From Sphaerotilus microaerophilus (GTDB lineage Bacteria; Pseudomonadota; Gammaproteobacteria; Burkholderiales; Burkholderiaceae_C), in assembly GCF_023734135.1 (NCBI RefSeq), contig NZ_AP025730.1, forward strand, positions 2,542,001 through 2,606,000: a stretch of 64,000 nt of DNA, written 5' to 3'. Shown piece by piece: positions 18,376 through 28,268 of the stretch. A program made the translations under genes and the position numbers. How positions within the stretch are numbered: position 1 is the stretch's first letter; each line of letters starts with the position of its first letter. Below the pieces are notes generated by a model. It saw only the letters and a list, made by a program, of their open reading frames with translations. It had not been told where the DNA came from and searched no databases.

Positions 18376-18822
18376 ATGACGATGACCCCCCAGCAGACCG
18401 CGGAATTCGTCCGCGATGGCATGTACGCCCAGGACCACGCGGTGCGCGCGCTCGGCATCCAGATCACCGACATCGGCCCCGGCCGGGCCATGGCGGTGAT
18501 GACGGTGCGCCGCGACATGGTCAACGGCTTTGCGATCTGCCACGGCGGCTTGGTGGCCACGCTGGCGGACACGGCCTTTGCCTACAGCTGCAACTCGTAC
18601 AACGAGATGACGGTGGCCTCGGGCTTCGACGTCGACCTCTTTGCCGCCTCCCGCGAGGGCGACGTGCTCACCGCGGTGGCCGAGGAGGTGCATCAGGCCG
18701 GCCGCACCGGTGTCTACGACATCCGCGTCACCAATCAGCGCGGTGAGCGCATCGCGGTGTTCCGCGGCCGCTCCTACCGCATGAAGGGGCGGCCGACCGT
18801 GGCGCCCCAGAGCGCCAGCTGA
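18376..18822 (+). CDS. paaI: PaaI, hydroxyphenylacetyl-CoA thioesterase
   Basis: 148-residue single hot-dog-fold thioesterase from the ATG at 18376. The motif MVNGFAICHGGLVATLADTAFAY contains the conserved Asn, His-Gly-Gly and Asp of PaaI. It cleaves CoA from aberrant ring-hydroxylated phenylacetyl-CoA and so recycles CoA. The frame is open 54 bases further upstream inside the end of paaG, but the downstream start fits the family length. It lies 19 bases after paaG and 91 before paaK. Confidence 0.92.
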   Translation: MTMTPQQTAEFVRDGMYAQDHAVRALGIQITDIGPGRAMAVMTVRRDMVNGFAICHGGLVATLADTAFAYSCNSYNEMTVASGFDVDLFAASREGDVLTAVAEEVHQAGRTGVYDIRVTNQRGERIAVFRGRSYRMKGRPTVAPQSAS

Positions 18823-18913
18823 CGCCGCCATCGACTTTTCACGCGCCCGCACCGACCGGCCGAAGCCGGCAGCCCGACGCGCAGACCATCCACCGCATCG
18901 AGGAGACAAGCCC

Positions 18914-20215
18914 ATGCCCGTCAAGCGCCCCGCGCCCGGAGACCTGGAGCCCATCGAAACCGCCAGCCGCGACGAGCTGCAGGCGCTGCAATTGCAGCGC
19001 TTGAAATGGTCGCTGCAGCACGCCTACGACAACGTGCCGCACTACCGCAGCTCCTTCGACGAGAAGGGCGTGCACCCCAGCGACCTGAAGACGCTGGCGG
19101 ACCTGGCCAAGTTTCCCTTCACCAGCAAGGCGACGCTGCGCGACAACTACCCCTTCGGCCTGTTCGCGGTGCCGCGCGAGCGGGTGGCGCGAGTCCATGC
19201 CTCGTCGGGCACCACGGGCAAGCCTACGGTGGTGGGCTACACCCGCAACGACATCGACCACTGGGCCGACCTGGTGGCGCGCTCGATCCGTGCGGCGGGC
19301 GGCCGGCCGGGCGACATCGTGCATGTGGCCTATGGCTACGGCCTGTTCACCGGTGGCCTGGGCGCGCACTACGGCGCCGAGCGGCTGGGTTGCACCGTGA
19401 TCCCGATGTCGGGCGGCCAGACCGAGAAGCAGGTGCAGCTGATCACCGACTTCAAGCCGGACATCATCATGGTCACCCCCAGCTACATGCAGGTGATCAT
19501 CGAGGAGATGCGGCGGCAGGGGATGGACCCGGCGGCCTGTTCGCTGAAGGTCGGCATCTTCGGTGCCGAGCCCTGGACCGAGGCCATGCGCCGCGAGATC
19601 GAGCGCGACGCCGGCATCGATGCGGTGGACATCTACGGCCTGTCCGAGGTGATGGGCCCGGGCGTGGCCAATGAGTGCATCGAGACCAAGGACGGCCCGG
19701 TGATCTGGGAGGACCACTTCTACCCCGAGATCATCGACCCGCTGACCGGCGAGGTGCTGCCCGAGGGCAGCGAGGGCGAACTGGTCTTCACCACGCTGAC
19801 CAAGGAGGCGCTGCCGGTGATCCGCTACCGCACCCGCGACCTCACGCGCCTGCTGCCGCCGACGGCACGCAGCATGCGCCGCATGGGCAAGATCGTCGGC
19901 CGCAGCGACGACATGCTGATCATCCGCGGCGTGAACCTCTTCCCGACGCAGATCGAGGAGATCGTGCTCGGCCACGGCCAGCTGTCGGGCCAGTACCAGC
20001 TGGTGGTCACCCGCAACGGCCACCTCGACAAGCTGAAGGTGCGCTGCGAGCTGCTGCCCCAGCACGTGCACGCCGATCTGGCCGAGATCGCCGGCACGCT
20101 GGAACACCGCATCAAGACGCTGTGCGGCGTCAGCAGCAAGGTCGAGGTGTGCGCGCCCGAGGCGATCGAGCGCACCCTGACCGGCAAGGCCCGCCGCGTC
20201 ATCGACCGCCGCTGA
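18914..20215 (+). CDS. paaK: Phenylacetate-CoA ligase
   Basis: 433-residue adenylate-forming enzyme activating phenylacetate with ATP and CoA, the entry step of the pathway. The P-loop-like motif is [14 protein letters not shown]; the later [10 protein letters not shown] and YRTRDL motifs and the C-terminal Lys-containing [10 protein letters not shown] region are all present, so the enzyme looks complete. It has a GGAGACA ribosome site at 18900. Co-directional with paaI and paaA at short spacing. Confidence 0.95.
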   Translation: MPVKRPAPGDLEPIETASRDELQALQLQRLKWSLQHAYDNVPHYRSSFDEKGVHPSDLKTLADLAKFPFTSKATLRDNYPFGLFAVPRERVARVHASSGTTGKPTVVGYTRNDIDHWADLVARSIRAAGGRPGDIVHVAYGYGLFTGGLGAHYGAERLGCTVIPMSGGQTEKQVQLITDFKPDIIMVTPSYMQVIIEEMRRQGMDPAACSLKVGIFGAEPWTEAMRREIERDAGIDAVDIYGLSEVMGPGVANECIETKDGPVIWEDHFYPEIIDPLTGEVLPEGSEGELVFTTLTKEALPVIRYRTRDLTRLLPPTARSMRRMGKIVGRSDDMLIIRGVNLFPTQIEEIVLGHGQLSGQYQLVVTRNGHLDKLKVRCELLPQHVHADLAEIAGTLEHRIKTLCGVSSKVEVCAPEAIERTLTGKARRVIDRR

Positions 20216-20250
20216 CAGCACGGGCGACCCTTCGAGAGGAAAGCAAGACC

Positions 20251-21279
20251 ATGTACACGCAAGCCCTGGATGTGATGGCCAAGGAGGGCGCTCCGGCCGC
20301 GAAGCCGCTGCGCTCTGCCGAGGAGCTGCGGCTGGAAGAGCCCCTGCAACAGCGCTTCGACGCGCGCATCGACGACGGCGGCTTCATCGAGGCCAAGGAC
20401 TGGATGCCCGATGACTACCGCCGGACGCTGGTGCGGCAGATCAGCCAGCACGCGCACTCGGAGATCGTCGGCATGCTGCCCGAGGGCAACTGGGTGTCGC
20501 GCGCACCCACGCTCAAGCGCAAGGCGATCCTGCTGGCCAAGATCCAGGACGAGGGTGGCCACGGCCTGTACCTCTACGCCGCCGCCGAGACGCTGGGCAC
20601 CAGCCGCGACGAGCTGCTCGGCGCGCTGCACAGCGGCAAGGCCAAGTACAGCTCGATCTTCAACTACCCGACCCTGACCTGGGCCGACGTGGGCGTGATC
20701 GGCTGGCTGGTGGACGGCGCGGCCATCATGAACCAGGTGCCGCTGTGCCGCTGCAGCTACGCGCCCTACGCGCGGGCGATGATCCGCATCTGCCGCGAGG
20801 AGAGTTTCCACCAGCGCCAGGGCTACGACAGCCTGCTGGTGATGATGCAGAACGGCACCGACGCCCAGCGCGCGATGGTGCAGGACGCGGTGAACCGCTG
20901 GTGGTGGCCCAGCCTGATGATGTTCGGCCCGCCGGATGGCGAATCCACCCACAGCGCGCAGAGCATGCGCTGGGGCATCAAGCGCATCAGCAACGACGAC
21001 CTGCGGCAGAAGTTCGTCGACGCCACGGTCGAGCAGGCCAAGGTGCTGGGCGTGACGATGCCCGATCCGGACCTGAAGTGGAACGAAGAGCGCCAGCACT
21101 TCGACTTCGGCAGCATCGACTGGGACGAGTTCTGGCGCGTGGTGGGCGGCGAAGGCCCCTGCAATCGCGAGCGCCTGGGCATGCGCGTGAAGGCCTGGGA
21201 CGATGGCGCCTGGGTGCGCGAGGCCGCGCTGGCCCATGCTGAAAAACAGGCGCAGCGCGCCCGGCAGGCCGCCGCCTGA
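20251..21279 (+). CDS. paaA: PaaA, phenylacetyl-CoA epoxidase catalytic subunit
   Basis: 342 residues from the ATG at 20251, behind a GAGAGGAAAG ribosome site; an open frame extends far upstream, but only inside paaK. PaaA is the ferritin-like di-iron subunit that epoxidises the ring of phenylacetyl-CoA using O2 and electrons from PaaE. Ligand motifs are seen as [11 protein letters not shown] and [12 protein letters not shown] (E-x-x-H pairs), with HAHSEIVGM. It is the first gene of the paaABCDE block. Confidence 0.96.
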   Translation: MYTQALDVMAKEGAPAAKPLRSAEELRLEEPLQQRFDARIDDGGFIEAKDWMPDDYRRTLVRQISQHAHSEIVGMLPEGNWVSRAPTLKRKAILLAKIQDEGGHGLYLYAAAETLGTSRDELLGALHSGKAKYSSIFNYPTLTWADVGVIGWLVDGAAIMNQVPLCRCSYAPYARAMIRICREESFHQRQGYDSLLVMMQNGTDAQRAMVQDAVNRWWWPSLMMFGPPDGESTHSAQSMRWGIKRISNDDLRQKFVDATVEQAKVLGVTMPDPDLKWNEERQHFDFGSIDWDEFWRVVGGEGPCNRERLGMRVKAWDDGAWVREAALAHAEKQAQRARQAAA

Positions 21280-21302
21280 AACGCAAGACGAGACGAATCT
21301 CC

Positions 21303-21623
21303 ATGAGCAACGACAGCACCCACCGCGACACCACACCGCCCCGCAACGAATGGCCCCTCTGGGAAGTCTTCGTGCGCAGCAAGGCCGGCCTGGACCACAA
21401 GCACTGCGGCAGCCTGCACGCCCCCGACTCGGCCATGGCCGTCCAGCTGGCGCGCGACGTCTACACCCGCCGCCAGGAAGGCACCAGCGTCTGGGTGGTG
21501 CGCTCCGAGCACATCGTTGCCAGCGACCCGGGCGACAAGGACATGTACTTCGACCCGGCGGAGGACAAGGTCTACCGGCACCCGAGCTTCTACAAGCTGC
21601 CGGACTCTGTCGATCACATGTGA
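21303..21623 (+). CDS. paaB: PaaB, phenylacetyl-CoA epoxidase subunit
   Basis: 106-residue small subunit. The start NEWPLWEVFVRSKAGLDHKHCGSLHA and the segment RDVYTRRQEGTSVWVV are characteristic of PaaB, which bridges PaaAC dimers and is needed for the active complex. It sits 23 bases after paaA. Its stop codon TGA is part of TGACCGGTCGA, which resembles half of the PaaR operator. Confidence 0.95.
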   Translation: MSNDSTHRDTTPPRNEWPLWEVFVRSKAGLDHKHCGSLHAPDSAMAVQLARDVYTRRQEGTSVWVVRSEHIVASDPGDKDMYFDPAEDKVYRHPSFYKLPDSVDHM

Positions 21624-21636
21624 CCGGTCGATCAGC

Positions 21637-22454
<818 letters not shown>

Positions 22455-22458
<4 letters not shown>

Positions 22459-22997
22459 GCCAGCGCATCGCTGCCGCACCCGCTGAGACTGATGCCGACC
22501 GCGCCGCGCTGGCCTGGGCTGCGCTCGCCACGGTGATGGATCCGGAGGTGCCGGTGGTCTCGCTGGTCGAGCTGGGCATCGCCCGCGAGGCCCGGCTGGC
22601 CCCCGACGGCGCGGTGGAAATCGTCCTCACGCCGACCTACTCCGGCTGCCCGGCCACCGAGCTGATCGAGCAGCAGGCGCGCGCCGCGGTCGAGGCCGCC
22701 GTGCCCGGCCCGGTGCGGGTGCTGACGCAGCGCGCCCCGGCCTGGACCACCGACTGGATCAGCGCCGAGGGCCGGCGCAAGCTGCGCGAGTACGGCATCG
22801 CCCCACCGGGACCTGCCGAAGTGCACGGCGGTGGTGAGTCCGTGATCCGCTTCATGCCCCGGGCCGCTTCGGTGACCTGCCCGCGATGCGACAGCCCGGA
22901 CACCGAGCGCCTCTCCGCCTTCGGCTCCACCGCCTGCAAGGCCCTGTACCGCTGCCGCGCCTGCCGCGAGCCTTTTGAACACTTCAAGCCGATCTGA
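22455..22997 (+). CDS. paaD: PaaD, MIP18-family maturation factor of the epoxidase
   Basis: 180 residues. The N-terminal MIP18/DUF59 domain (ALATVMDPEVPVVSLVELGI … TPTYSGCPATELI) is followed by a C-terminal zinc-ribbon-like region with CPRC and CRAC pairs. PaaD helps assemble the metal centres of the epoxidase. I use GTG at 22455, which overlaps the paaC stop (GTGA); an in-frame GTG at 22452 is equally readable. Confidence 0.93.
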
Positions 22998-23023
22998 CCG
23001 GTCGACGCCAACGGACTTTCCAG

Positions 23024-24106
23024 ATGACCCGCCTGAGTTTCCATCCGCTGCGTGTGGCCTCGGTGCAGCCCGACACCGACGAGGCGGTGATCGTGACCTT
23101 CAACTGCCCGAGCGAGCTGCGCGAGACCTTTGCCTACACCCAGGGCCAGTACCTGACGCTGCGCCAGACGCTGGGCGGCGAGGAGCTGCGCCGCAGCTAC
23201 TCGATCTGCGCCGGCGTGGACGACGCCACGCTGCGCGTGGGCGTGCGCCGCGTGGCCGGTGGGCGCTTCTCCAACTGGGTGCAGCGCGAGCTGAAGGCCG
23301 GCGACACGATCGAGGTGATGCCGCCGCAGGGCCGCTTCTTCGTGCCCGTCGAGGCCGACAGCCGCCGCCACTACCTGGGGCTGGCGGGCGGCAGCGGCAT
23401 CACGCCGATCCTCTCGATCATGAAGACGGTGCTGGCGCGTGAGCCCGGCAGCCGCTTCACGCTGATCTACGGCAACCGCCGCCAGGCCTCCACGATGTTC
23501 AAGGAGGAGCTGGAGGACCTGAAGAACCGCTACATGACGCGGTTGACCTTGCACCACGTCTTCTCCGACGAGTTCACCGACGTGCCGCTGCAGTCCGGCG
23601 TGATGAACCGGGAGAAGATTGGTGAGTTCCTGGGCGGCCTGATCGATGCGGCGTCAATCGACCACGCCTTCGTCTGCGGCCCCTACCAGATGAACGACGA
23701 GGCCGAGGCCGCGCTGCGCACCGCCGGTGTGCCGGCCGAGCGCATCCACATCGAGCGCTTCGGTGCACCGCTGCCCAACGCCACCGATGCGCTCAAGCAC
23801 GAGGCCAAGCCAGGCGACGCGCCGCAGGCCACCATCGTGGTGATGCGCGACGGCCTGCAGCGCGAAGTGCCCTACCGCAACGGCGATGCGAGCATCCTCG
23901 ACGCGATCGCCGCCGCGGGGCTGGAGGCGCCGTATTCCTGCAAGAGTGGCGTGTGCGCCACCTGCCGCTGCCGCGTGCTGGAAGGCCAGGTGCGCATGGA
24001 CCGCAACTTCTCGCTCGAAGCAGCGGACCTGGCGGCCGGCTTCGTGCTGACCTGCCAGGCGCATCCGCTCACCGAGCGGGTCTTGCTCAGCTTCGACGAC
24101 CGCTGA
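23024..24106 (+). CDS. paaE: PaaE, reductase of the phenylacetyl-CoA epoxidase
   Basis: 360 residues. The N-terminal FAD-binding part contains RRSYSICAG and the NAD(P)H-binding part GLAGGSGITPILSI. The C-terminal plant-type ferredoxin domain has the 2Fe-2S ligands CKSGVCATCRC and a distal Cys in VLTCQAHP. It passes electrons from NADPH to PaaA. The preceding gap (22998-23023) contains a second TGACCGGTCGA word at the paaD stop. Confidence 0.96.
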   Translation: MTRLSFHPLRVASVQPDTDEAVIVTFNCPSELRETFAYTQGQYLTLRQTLGGEELRRSYSICAGVDDATLRVGVRRVAGGRFSNWVQRELKAGDTIEVMPPQGRFFVPVEADSRRHYLGLAGGSGITPILSIMKTVLAREPGSRFTLIYGNRRQASTMFKEELEDLKNRYMTRLTLHHVFSDEFTDVPLQSGVMNREKIGEFLGGLIDAASIDHAFVCGPYQMNDEAEAALRTAGVPAERIHIERFGAPLPNATDALKHEAKPGDAPQATIVVMRDGLQREVPYRNGDASILDAIAAAGLEAPYSCKSGVCATCRCRVLEGQVRMDRNFSLEAADLAAGFVLTCQAHPLTERVLLSFDDR

Positions 24107-24122
24107 CCGGGATTCCGACGCC

Positions 24123-24785
24123 ATGGCACGCGGACGTTCGGCCGGCTACGACGACCAGCGCGAGGCCATCCTCGCGCAGGCGGCGGCGCTGTTCGCCCAG
24201 CGCAGCTACACCGGTACCTCGATGAACGAGGTGGCCGCGGCCTGTGGCGTCAGCAAGCCGGCGCTGTACCACTACGTGCGCGACAAGCAGGCGCTGCTGG
24301 TGCAGATCTGCCTGGCGCACATCGAGCGGCTGCAGCGCCTGGTCGACAGCGTGGAGGCCGAGGGCCTGCCGCCCGAGCCGCGGCTGCGCGCGCTGATCCT
24401 GCGCTTCGTCGAGGCCTACGCCGACTCGCAGAATCAGCACCGCGTGCTGACCGAGGACGAGAAGTTCCTGCCCGAGGCCGACCGTGAACGCGTGCGCGAG
24501 GGCGAGCGTCGCGTGGTGGCCGCCTTCGCCCGTGCGCTGGCCGCCGTGCGGCCCGGCGAGGACTTCGCCACCCTGCACAAGCCGCTGACGATGCTGCTGT
24601 TCGGGATGATCAACTGGATGTTCACCTGGCTCAAGCCCGAGGGCGCGCTCAGCCACGCCGACATGGCACCGGTGGTGGCCGACCTGTTCTTCGGCGGCCT
24701 GCAGGCCGTCCGCGTGCCGCACCCGACGCCGAGTTTTTCCCCCGCGACCCCTGCCATCTTTCCGACCCCTGAGACGACCCCCTGA
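24123..24785 (+). CDS. paaR: PaaR, TetR-type repressor of the phenylacetate operon
   Basis: 220 residues. The N-terminal HTH (GTSMNEVAAACGVSKPALYHYVRDKQAL, residues about 33-60) is TetR-type; the C-terminal domain should bind phenylacetyl-CoA or another pathway CoA ester. It lies 16 bases after paaE and 13 before the solute-binding protein gene, inside the operon it probably controls, which gives a feedback loop. The candidate operator is at 17481-17500. The link of regulator to operator is inference from context and the known Burkholderia PaaR. Confidence 0.88.
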   Translation: MARGRSAGYDDQREAILAQAAALFAQRSYTGTSMNEVAAACGVSKPALYHYVRDKQALLVQICLAHIERLQRLVDSVEAEGLPPEPRLRALILRFVEAYADSQNQHRVLTEDEKFLPEADRERVREGERRVVAAFARALAAVRPGEDFATLHKPLTMLLFGMINWMFTWLKPEGALSHADMAPVVADLFFGGLQAVRVPHPTPSFSPATPAIFPTPETTP

Positions 24786-24798
24786 AGGAGACAACCCA

Positions 24799-25965
24799 AT
24801 GAAGACCAAGACCTTTACCAACTGGACCCGCACCCTGATCGCCGGCGCCGCTCTGATTGCCGCCAGCGGCGCCGCCCTGGCCGACATCACCGTGGGCGTG
24901 ACCGTCTCGGCCACCGGCCCGGCCGCCTCGCTGGGCATCCCGGAGAAGAACACCATCGCGCTGATGCCCACCACCATCGGCGGGCAGAAGGTGAACTACG
25001 TCGTGCTGGACGATGCGTCGGACACCACCAAGGCGGTGGGCAACACCCGCCGCCTCATCACCGAGGACAAGGTCGACGTGATCCTGGGCTCCACCACCAC
25101 GCCGAACTCGCTGGCGATGATCGACGCCGTCTCCGAAGCGCAGGTGCCGATGATCTCGATGGCTGCGTCGGCGCGCATCGTCGAGCCGCAGGATGCCAAG
25201 AAGCGCTGGGTCTTCAAGACGCCGCAGAACGACATCATGATGTCGCTGGCCATCGTCAGCCACATGGCCGACAACGGCGTCAAGAAGGTCGGCTTCATCG
25301 GCTTTGCCGACGCCTATGGCGAGGGCTGGTACGGCGAGTTCAGCAAGGCCGCGGCGCTCAAGGGCATCCAGATCGTCGCCAACGAGCGCTACGCGCGCAA
25401 CGACACCTCCGTGACCGCGCAGGTGCTCAAGCTGGTCGGCGCGCAGCCGGACGCGGTGCTGGTGGCCGGATCCGGCACGCCGGCGGCGCTGCCGGCCAAC
25501 GCGCTGTCCGAACGGGGCTACAAGGGCAAGATGTACCAGACCCATGGCGTGGCGAACAACGACTTCCTGCGCGTGGGCGGCAAGGCCGTGGAGGGCACTT
25601 ACCTGCCCGCCGGCCCGGTGCTGGTGGCCGACCAGCTGCCGGCCAACCACCCGCTGAAGAAGAGTGCGCAGAACTACGTCCAGAAGTACGAGGCCGCCTA
25701 CGGCAAGGGCAGCGTCAGCACCTTTGGCGCCCACGCCTGGGACGCCGGCCTGCTGATGACCGCCGCGGTGCCGGTGGCGCTGAAGAAGGCCCAGCCCGGT
25801 ACGCCGGCCTTCCGCGCTGCGCTGCGCGACGCGCTGGAGCAGGTCAAGGAGCTGCCCGGCGCGCACGGCATCTTCAACATGTCCGCCGGTGACCACCTGG
25901 GGCTGGACCAGCGGGCACGGGTGATGGTGAAGATCGAGGGTGGGGCCTGGAAGTACCAGCCGTAA
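24799..25965 (+). CDS. ABC transporter solute-binding protein (LivJ/branched-chain amino acid family)
   Basis: 388 residues. A signal peptide (cleavage near residue 28, after ALA) is followed by a two-lobed periplasmic binding protein of the type I Leu/Ile/Val family (DITVGVTVSATGPAASLGIPEKN…, GDHLGLDQRARVMVKIEGGAW at the end). Membership of the paa operon suggests phenylacetate or a related aromatic acid as ligand. No permease or ATPase gene is next to it, so the partner subunits must be elsewhere or shared. A strong AGGAGA ribosome site precedes the ATG. Confidence 0.9.
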   Translation: MKTKTFTNWTRTLIAGAALIAASGAALADITVGVTVSATGPAASLGIPEKNTIALMPTTIGGQKVNYVVLDDASDTTKAVGNTRRLITEDKVDVILGSTTTPNSLAMIDAVSEAQVPMISMAASARIVEPQDAKKRWVFKTPQNDIMMSLAIVSHMADNGVKKVGFIGFADAYGEGWYGEFSKAAALKGIQIVANERYARNDTSVTAQVLKLVGAQPDAVLVAGSGTPAALPANALSERGYKGKMYQTHGVANNDFLRVGGKAVEGTYLPAGPVLVADQLPANHPLKKSAQNYVQKYEAAYGKGSVSTFGAHAWDAGLLMTAAVPVALKKAQPGTPAFRAALRDALEQVKELPGAHGIFNMSAGDHLGLDQRARVMVKIEGGAWKYQP

Positions 25966-26007
25966 GGGCTGCCCCTCTTGTTTCTGTTTCCTTGCGGGGG
26001 CAGAAAC

Positions 26008-26103
26008 AAATCCCCCCTCACCCCCCTTTTTCAAAAGGGGGAATCACACAGTCCCTTGCTCCGTGTTCCTCCCCCCTTTGAAAAAGGGGGGCAGGGGGGA
26101 TTT
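26008..26103. repeat. C-tract/G-tract inverted repeat between the binding-protein gene and paaZ
   Basis: Two 33-34-base arms are near-perfect inverted copies: AAATCCCCCC…CCCCCCTTTTTCAAA on the left (26008-26041) and its complement ending GGGGGGATTT on the right (26071-26103), with about 29 bases between. Each arm is also a small hairpin (CCCCCTTTT/AAAAGGGGG). It looks like a dispersed palindromic element or miniature transposable unit. It lies inside the paa operon, 42 bases after the binding-protein gene and 19 before paaZ. Confidence 0.75.
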
Positions 26104-26122
26104 CCCCACACCCACCACCGCC

Positions 26123-28168
26123 ATGACGACCCTTCTCCAAAGCCACATCGCCGGCCGCTGGCTTGGCGCGACTCCCGCGCAGACGCTGCGCAGCGCCGTG
26201 AACGGCCGGCCGGTGGCGGCCACGCACGCGGAAGCCATCGACTTCGGCGAGGCGGTGCACTTCGCCCGCACGGTCGGCCTGCCCGGGCTGCTGGCGCTGG
26301 ACTTTCAGCAGCGCGCGGCGCGGCTGAAGGCGCTGGCCAAGTACCTGGTCGAGCGCAAGGAGCAGCTCTACGCCGTGTCGGCCCACACCGGCGCGACCCG
26401 TGCGGACAGCTGGATCGACATCGAGGGCGGTACCGGCACGCTCTTCGCCTACGCCAGCGCCGGCAGCAACGAGCTGCCCAGCGGCAACTTGGTGCACGAG
26501 GGTCCGGCACTGAACCTGGGCAAGACGGGGCGCTTCGGCGGCACGCACATCCTGGTGCCGCGCGGCGGCCTGGCGGTGCACATCAACGCCTTCAACTTCC
26601 CCGTCTGGGGGCTGCTGGAGAAGTTCGCCCCCAGCTTCCTGGCGGGCATGCCCTGCATCGGCAAGCCCGCCACCGCCACCAGCTACCTGACCGAGGCGCT
26701 GGCGCGGCTGATCGAGACCAGCGGGATCCTGCCCGCCGGCGCGCTGCAGTTGGTGATCGGTGGCACTGGTGACCTGCTCGACCGGCTCGACGGCCGTGAC
26801 GTGGTCACTTTCACCGGCTCGGCCGACACCGCCGCGAAGCTGCGCGTGCACCCGAATGTGGTGCGCCACAGCATCCCGTTCAACGCCGAGGCGGACTCGC
26901 TGAACTGCGCCATCCTGGCGCCGGAGGTCACGCCCGACGACGCCGAGTTCGACCTCTTCGTCAAGGAGGTGGCGCGCGAGATGACGGTCAAGGCCGGCCA
27001 GAAGTGCACCGCGATCCGCCGCGCCATCGTGCCGCGCCGCCACCTGGACGCGGTGGCCGAGGCGCTGCGCGCGCGACTCGCCAAGACGGTGATCGGCGAC
27101 CCGGCGGTGGAGGGCGTGCGCATGGGCGCGCTGGCCTCGCACGCCCAGGTGGCCGACGTGGCCGAAAAGATCGCCCGCCTGCGCGAGGCGGCCGAGGTGG
27201 TGCACGACGGCAGCGCCGGCTTCGCGCCGCTGGGCGAGGGGGTGGGCGAGGGCGCCTTCCTTGCGCCGATGCTGCTGCGCGCGCGCAACCCGCTGGGCGA
27301 CGACACGGTGCACGCGGTCGAGGCCTTCGGCCCGGTCAGCACACTGATGGCCTACGAGGACCTGGACGAAGCGCTGACGCTGGCCGCGAAGGGGCAGGGC
27401 AGCCTGGTTGGCACGCTGGTGACCAAGGATCCGGCGGTGGCGGCAAAGGTCATCCCGGTCGCCGCCGCGCTGCACGGCCGCCTGCACATCCTGGATGCCG
27501 AGGCCGCGCCCGAGTCCACCGGCCACGGCTCGCCATTGCCGCTGCTCAAGCACGGTGGCCCGGGCCGCGCGGGCGGGGGCGAGGAGCTGGGCGGCATCCG
27601 CGCCGTGCACCACTACCTGCAGCGCTGCGCGGTCCAGGGCTCGCCGACGATGCTGGCGGCGGTCACCGGCGAATACGTGCGCGGTGCGAAGCGCATCGAG
27701 ACCGAGATTCACCCCTTCCGCCGCCACTTCGAGGACCTGCAGATCGGCGAGAGCCTGCTGACGCACCGCCGCACGGTGGGCGAGGCGGACATCGTCGCCT
27801 TCGGTGGCATCTCAGGCGACTACTTCTACATGCACTTCGACGAAGTGGCGGCCAAGGACTCGCCCTTCGGCAAGCGCATCGCGCACGGCTACTTCGTGCT
27901 GTCGGCGGCGGCGGGGCTGTTCGTCAGTCCAGCACCGGGGCCGGTGCTGGCCAACTACGGGCTGGACACGCTGCGCTTCGTCAAGCCGGTGGGCATTGGC
28001 GACACCATCCAGGCGCGCCTGACCGCCAAGCGCAAGATCGACCGCCAGAAGGTCGACGCCCAGGGCCGTGGCCAGGGCGTGGTGGCCTGGGACGTGGAAG
28101 TCACCAACCAGCTCGGCGAGCTGGTGGCCAGCTACGACATCCTGACGCTGGTGGCCAAGCGCGGCTGA
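26123..28168 (+). CDS. paaZ: PaaZ, oxepin-CoA hydrolase / 3-oxo-5,6-dehydrosuberyl-CoA semialdehyde dehydrogenase
   Basis: 681 residues from the ATG at 26123, the length of the E. coli enzyme. It opens the oxepin ring and oxidises the resulting aldehyde. The N-terminal aldehyde dehydrogenase domain (to about 525) has the catalytic Cys295 in AGQKCTAI and the general-base Glu in FNAEADSLN. The C-terminal MaoC-like hydratase domain shows ISGDYFYMHFDEVAA and IAHGYFVLS with the Asp/His pair. The frame is also open upstream through the palindromic repeat, but that extension is not PaaZ-like. A strong terminator follows. Confidence 0.96.
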   Translation: MTTLLQSHIAGRWLGATPAQTLRSAVNGRPVAATHAEAIDFGEAVHFARTVGLPGLLALDFQQRAARLKALAKYLVERKEQLYAVSAHTGATRADSWIDIEGGTGTLFAYASAGSNELPSGNLVHEGPALNLGKTGRFGGTHILVPRGGLAVHINAFNFPVWGLLEKFAPSFLAGMPCIGKPATATSYLTEALARLIETSGILPAGALQLVIGGTGDLLDRLDGRDVVTFTGSADTAAKLRVHPNVVRHSIPFNAEADSLNCAILAPEVTPDDAEFDLFVKEVAREMTVKAGQKCTAIRRAIVPRRHLDAVAEALRARLAKTVIGDPAVEGVRMGALASHAQVADVAEKIARLREAAEVVHDGSAGFAPLGEGVGEGAFLAPMLLRARNPLGDDTVHAVEAFGPVSTLMAYEDLDEALTLAAKGQGSLVGTLVTKDPAVAAKVIPVAAALHGRLHILDAEAAPESTGHGSPLPLLKHGGPGRAGGGEELGGIRAVHHYLQRCAVQGSPTMLAAVTGEYVRGAKRIETEIHPFRRHFEDLQIGESLLTHRRTVGEADIVAFGGISGDYFYMHFDEVAAKDSPFGKRIAHGYFVLSAAAGLFVSPAPGPVLANYGLDTLRFVKPVGIGDTIQARLTAKRKIDRQKVDAQGRGQGVVAWDVEVTNQLGELVASYDILTLVAKRG

Positions 28169-28196
28169 TCCAGTTCCCGCTGTTTCAACGGCCCAG

Positions 28197-28238
28197 CGGC
28201 CCGGCACGCTTCAAGCGGCCGGGCCGTTTTGCATTTTG
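28197..28238 (+). terminator. Rho-independent terminator of the paa operon
   Basis: CGGCCCGGC (28197-28205) pairs with GCCGGGCCG (28218-28226), followed by TTTTGCATTTT, 29 bases after the paaZ stop. Confidence 0.85.
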
Positions 28239-28268
28239 GGTGGCGGCCAGGCCGGTGGGATGGGCTTT

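Noticed and set aside
26008-26103. The C/G-tract palindrome as a normal terminator of the binding-protein gene
   Set aside because: The arms are far longer than a terminator stem, there is no T-run after the right arm, and paaZ continues the operon after 19 bases.
25940-26122. N-terminal extension of PaaZ reading through the palindromic repeat
   Set aside because: The frame is open, but the extension is repeat-encoded, has no ribosome site at its start, and the ATG at 26123 gives the standard 681-residue length with Cys295 in place.
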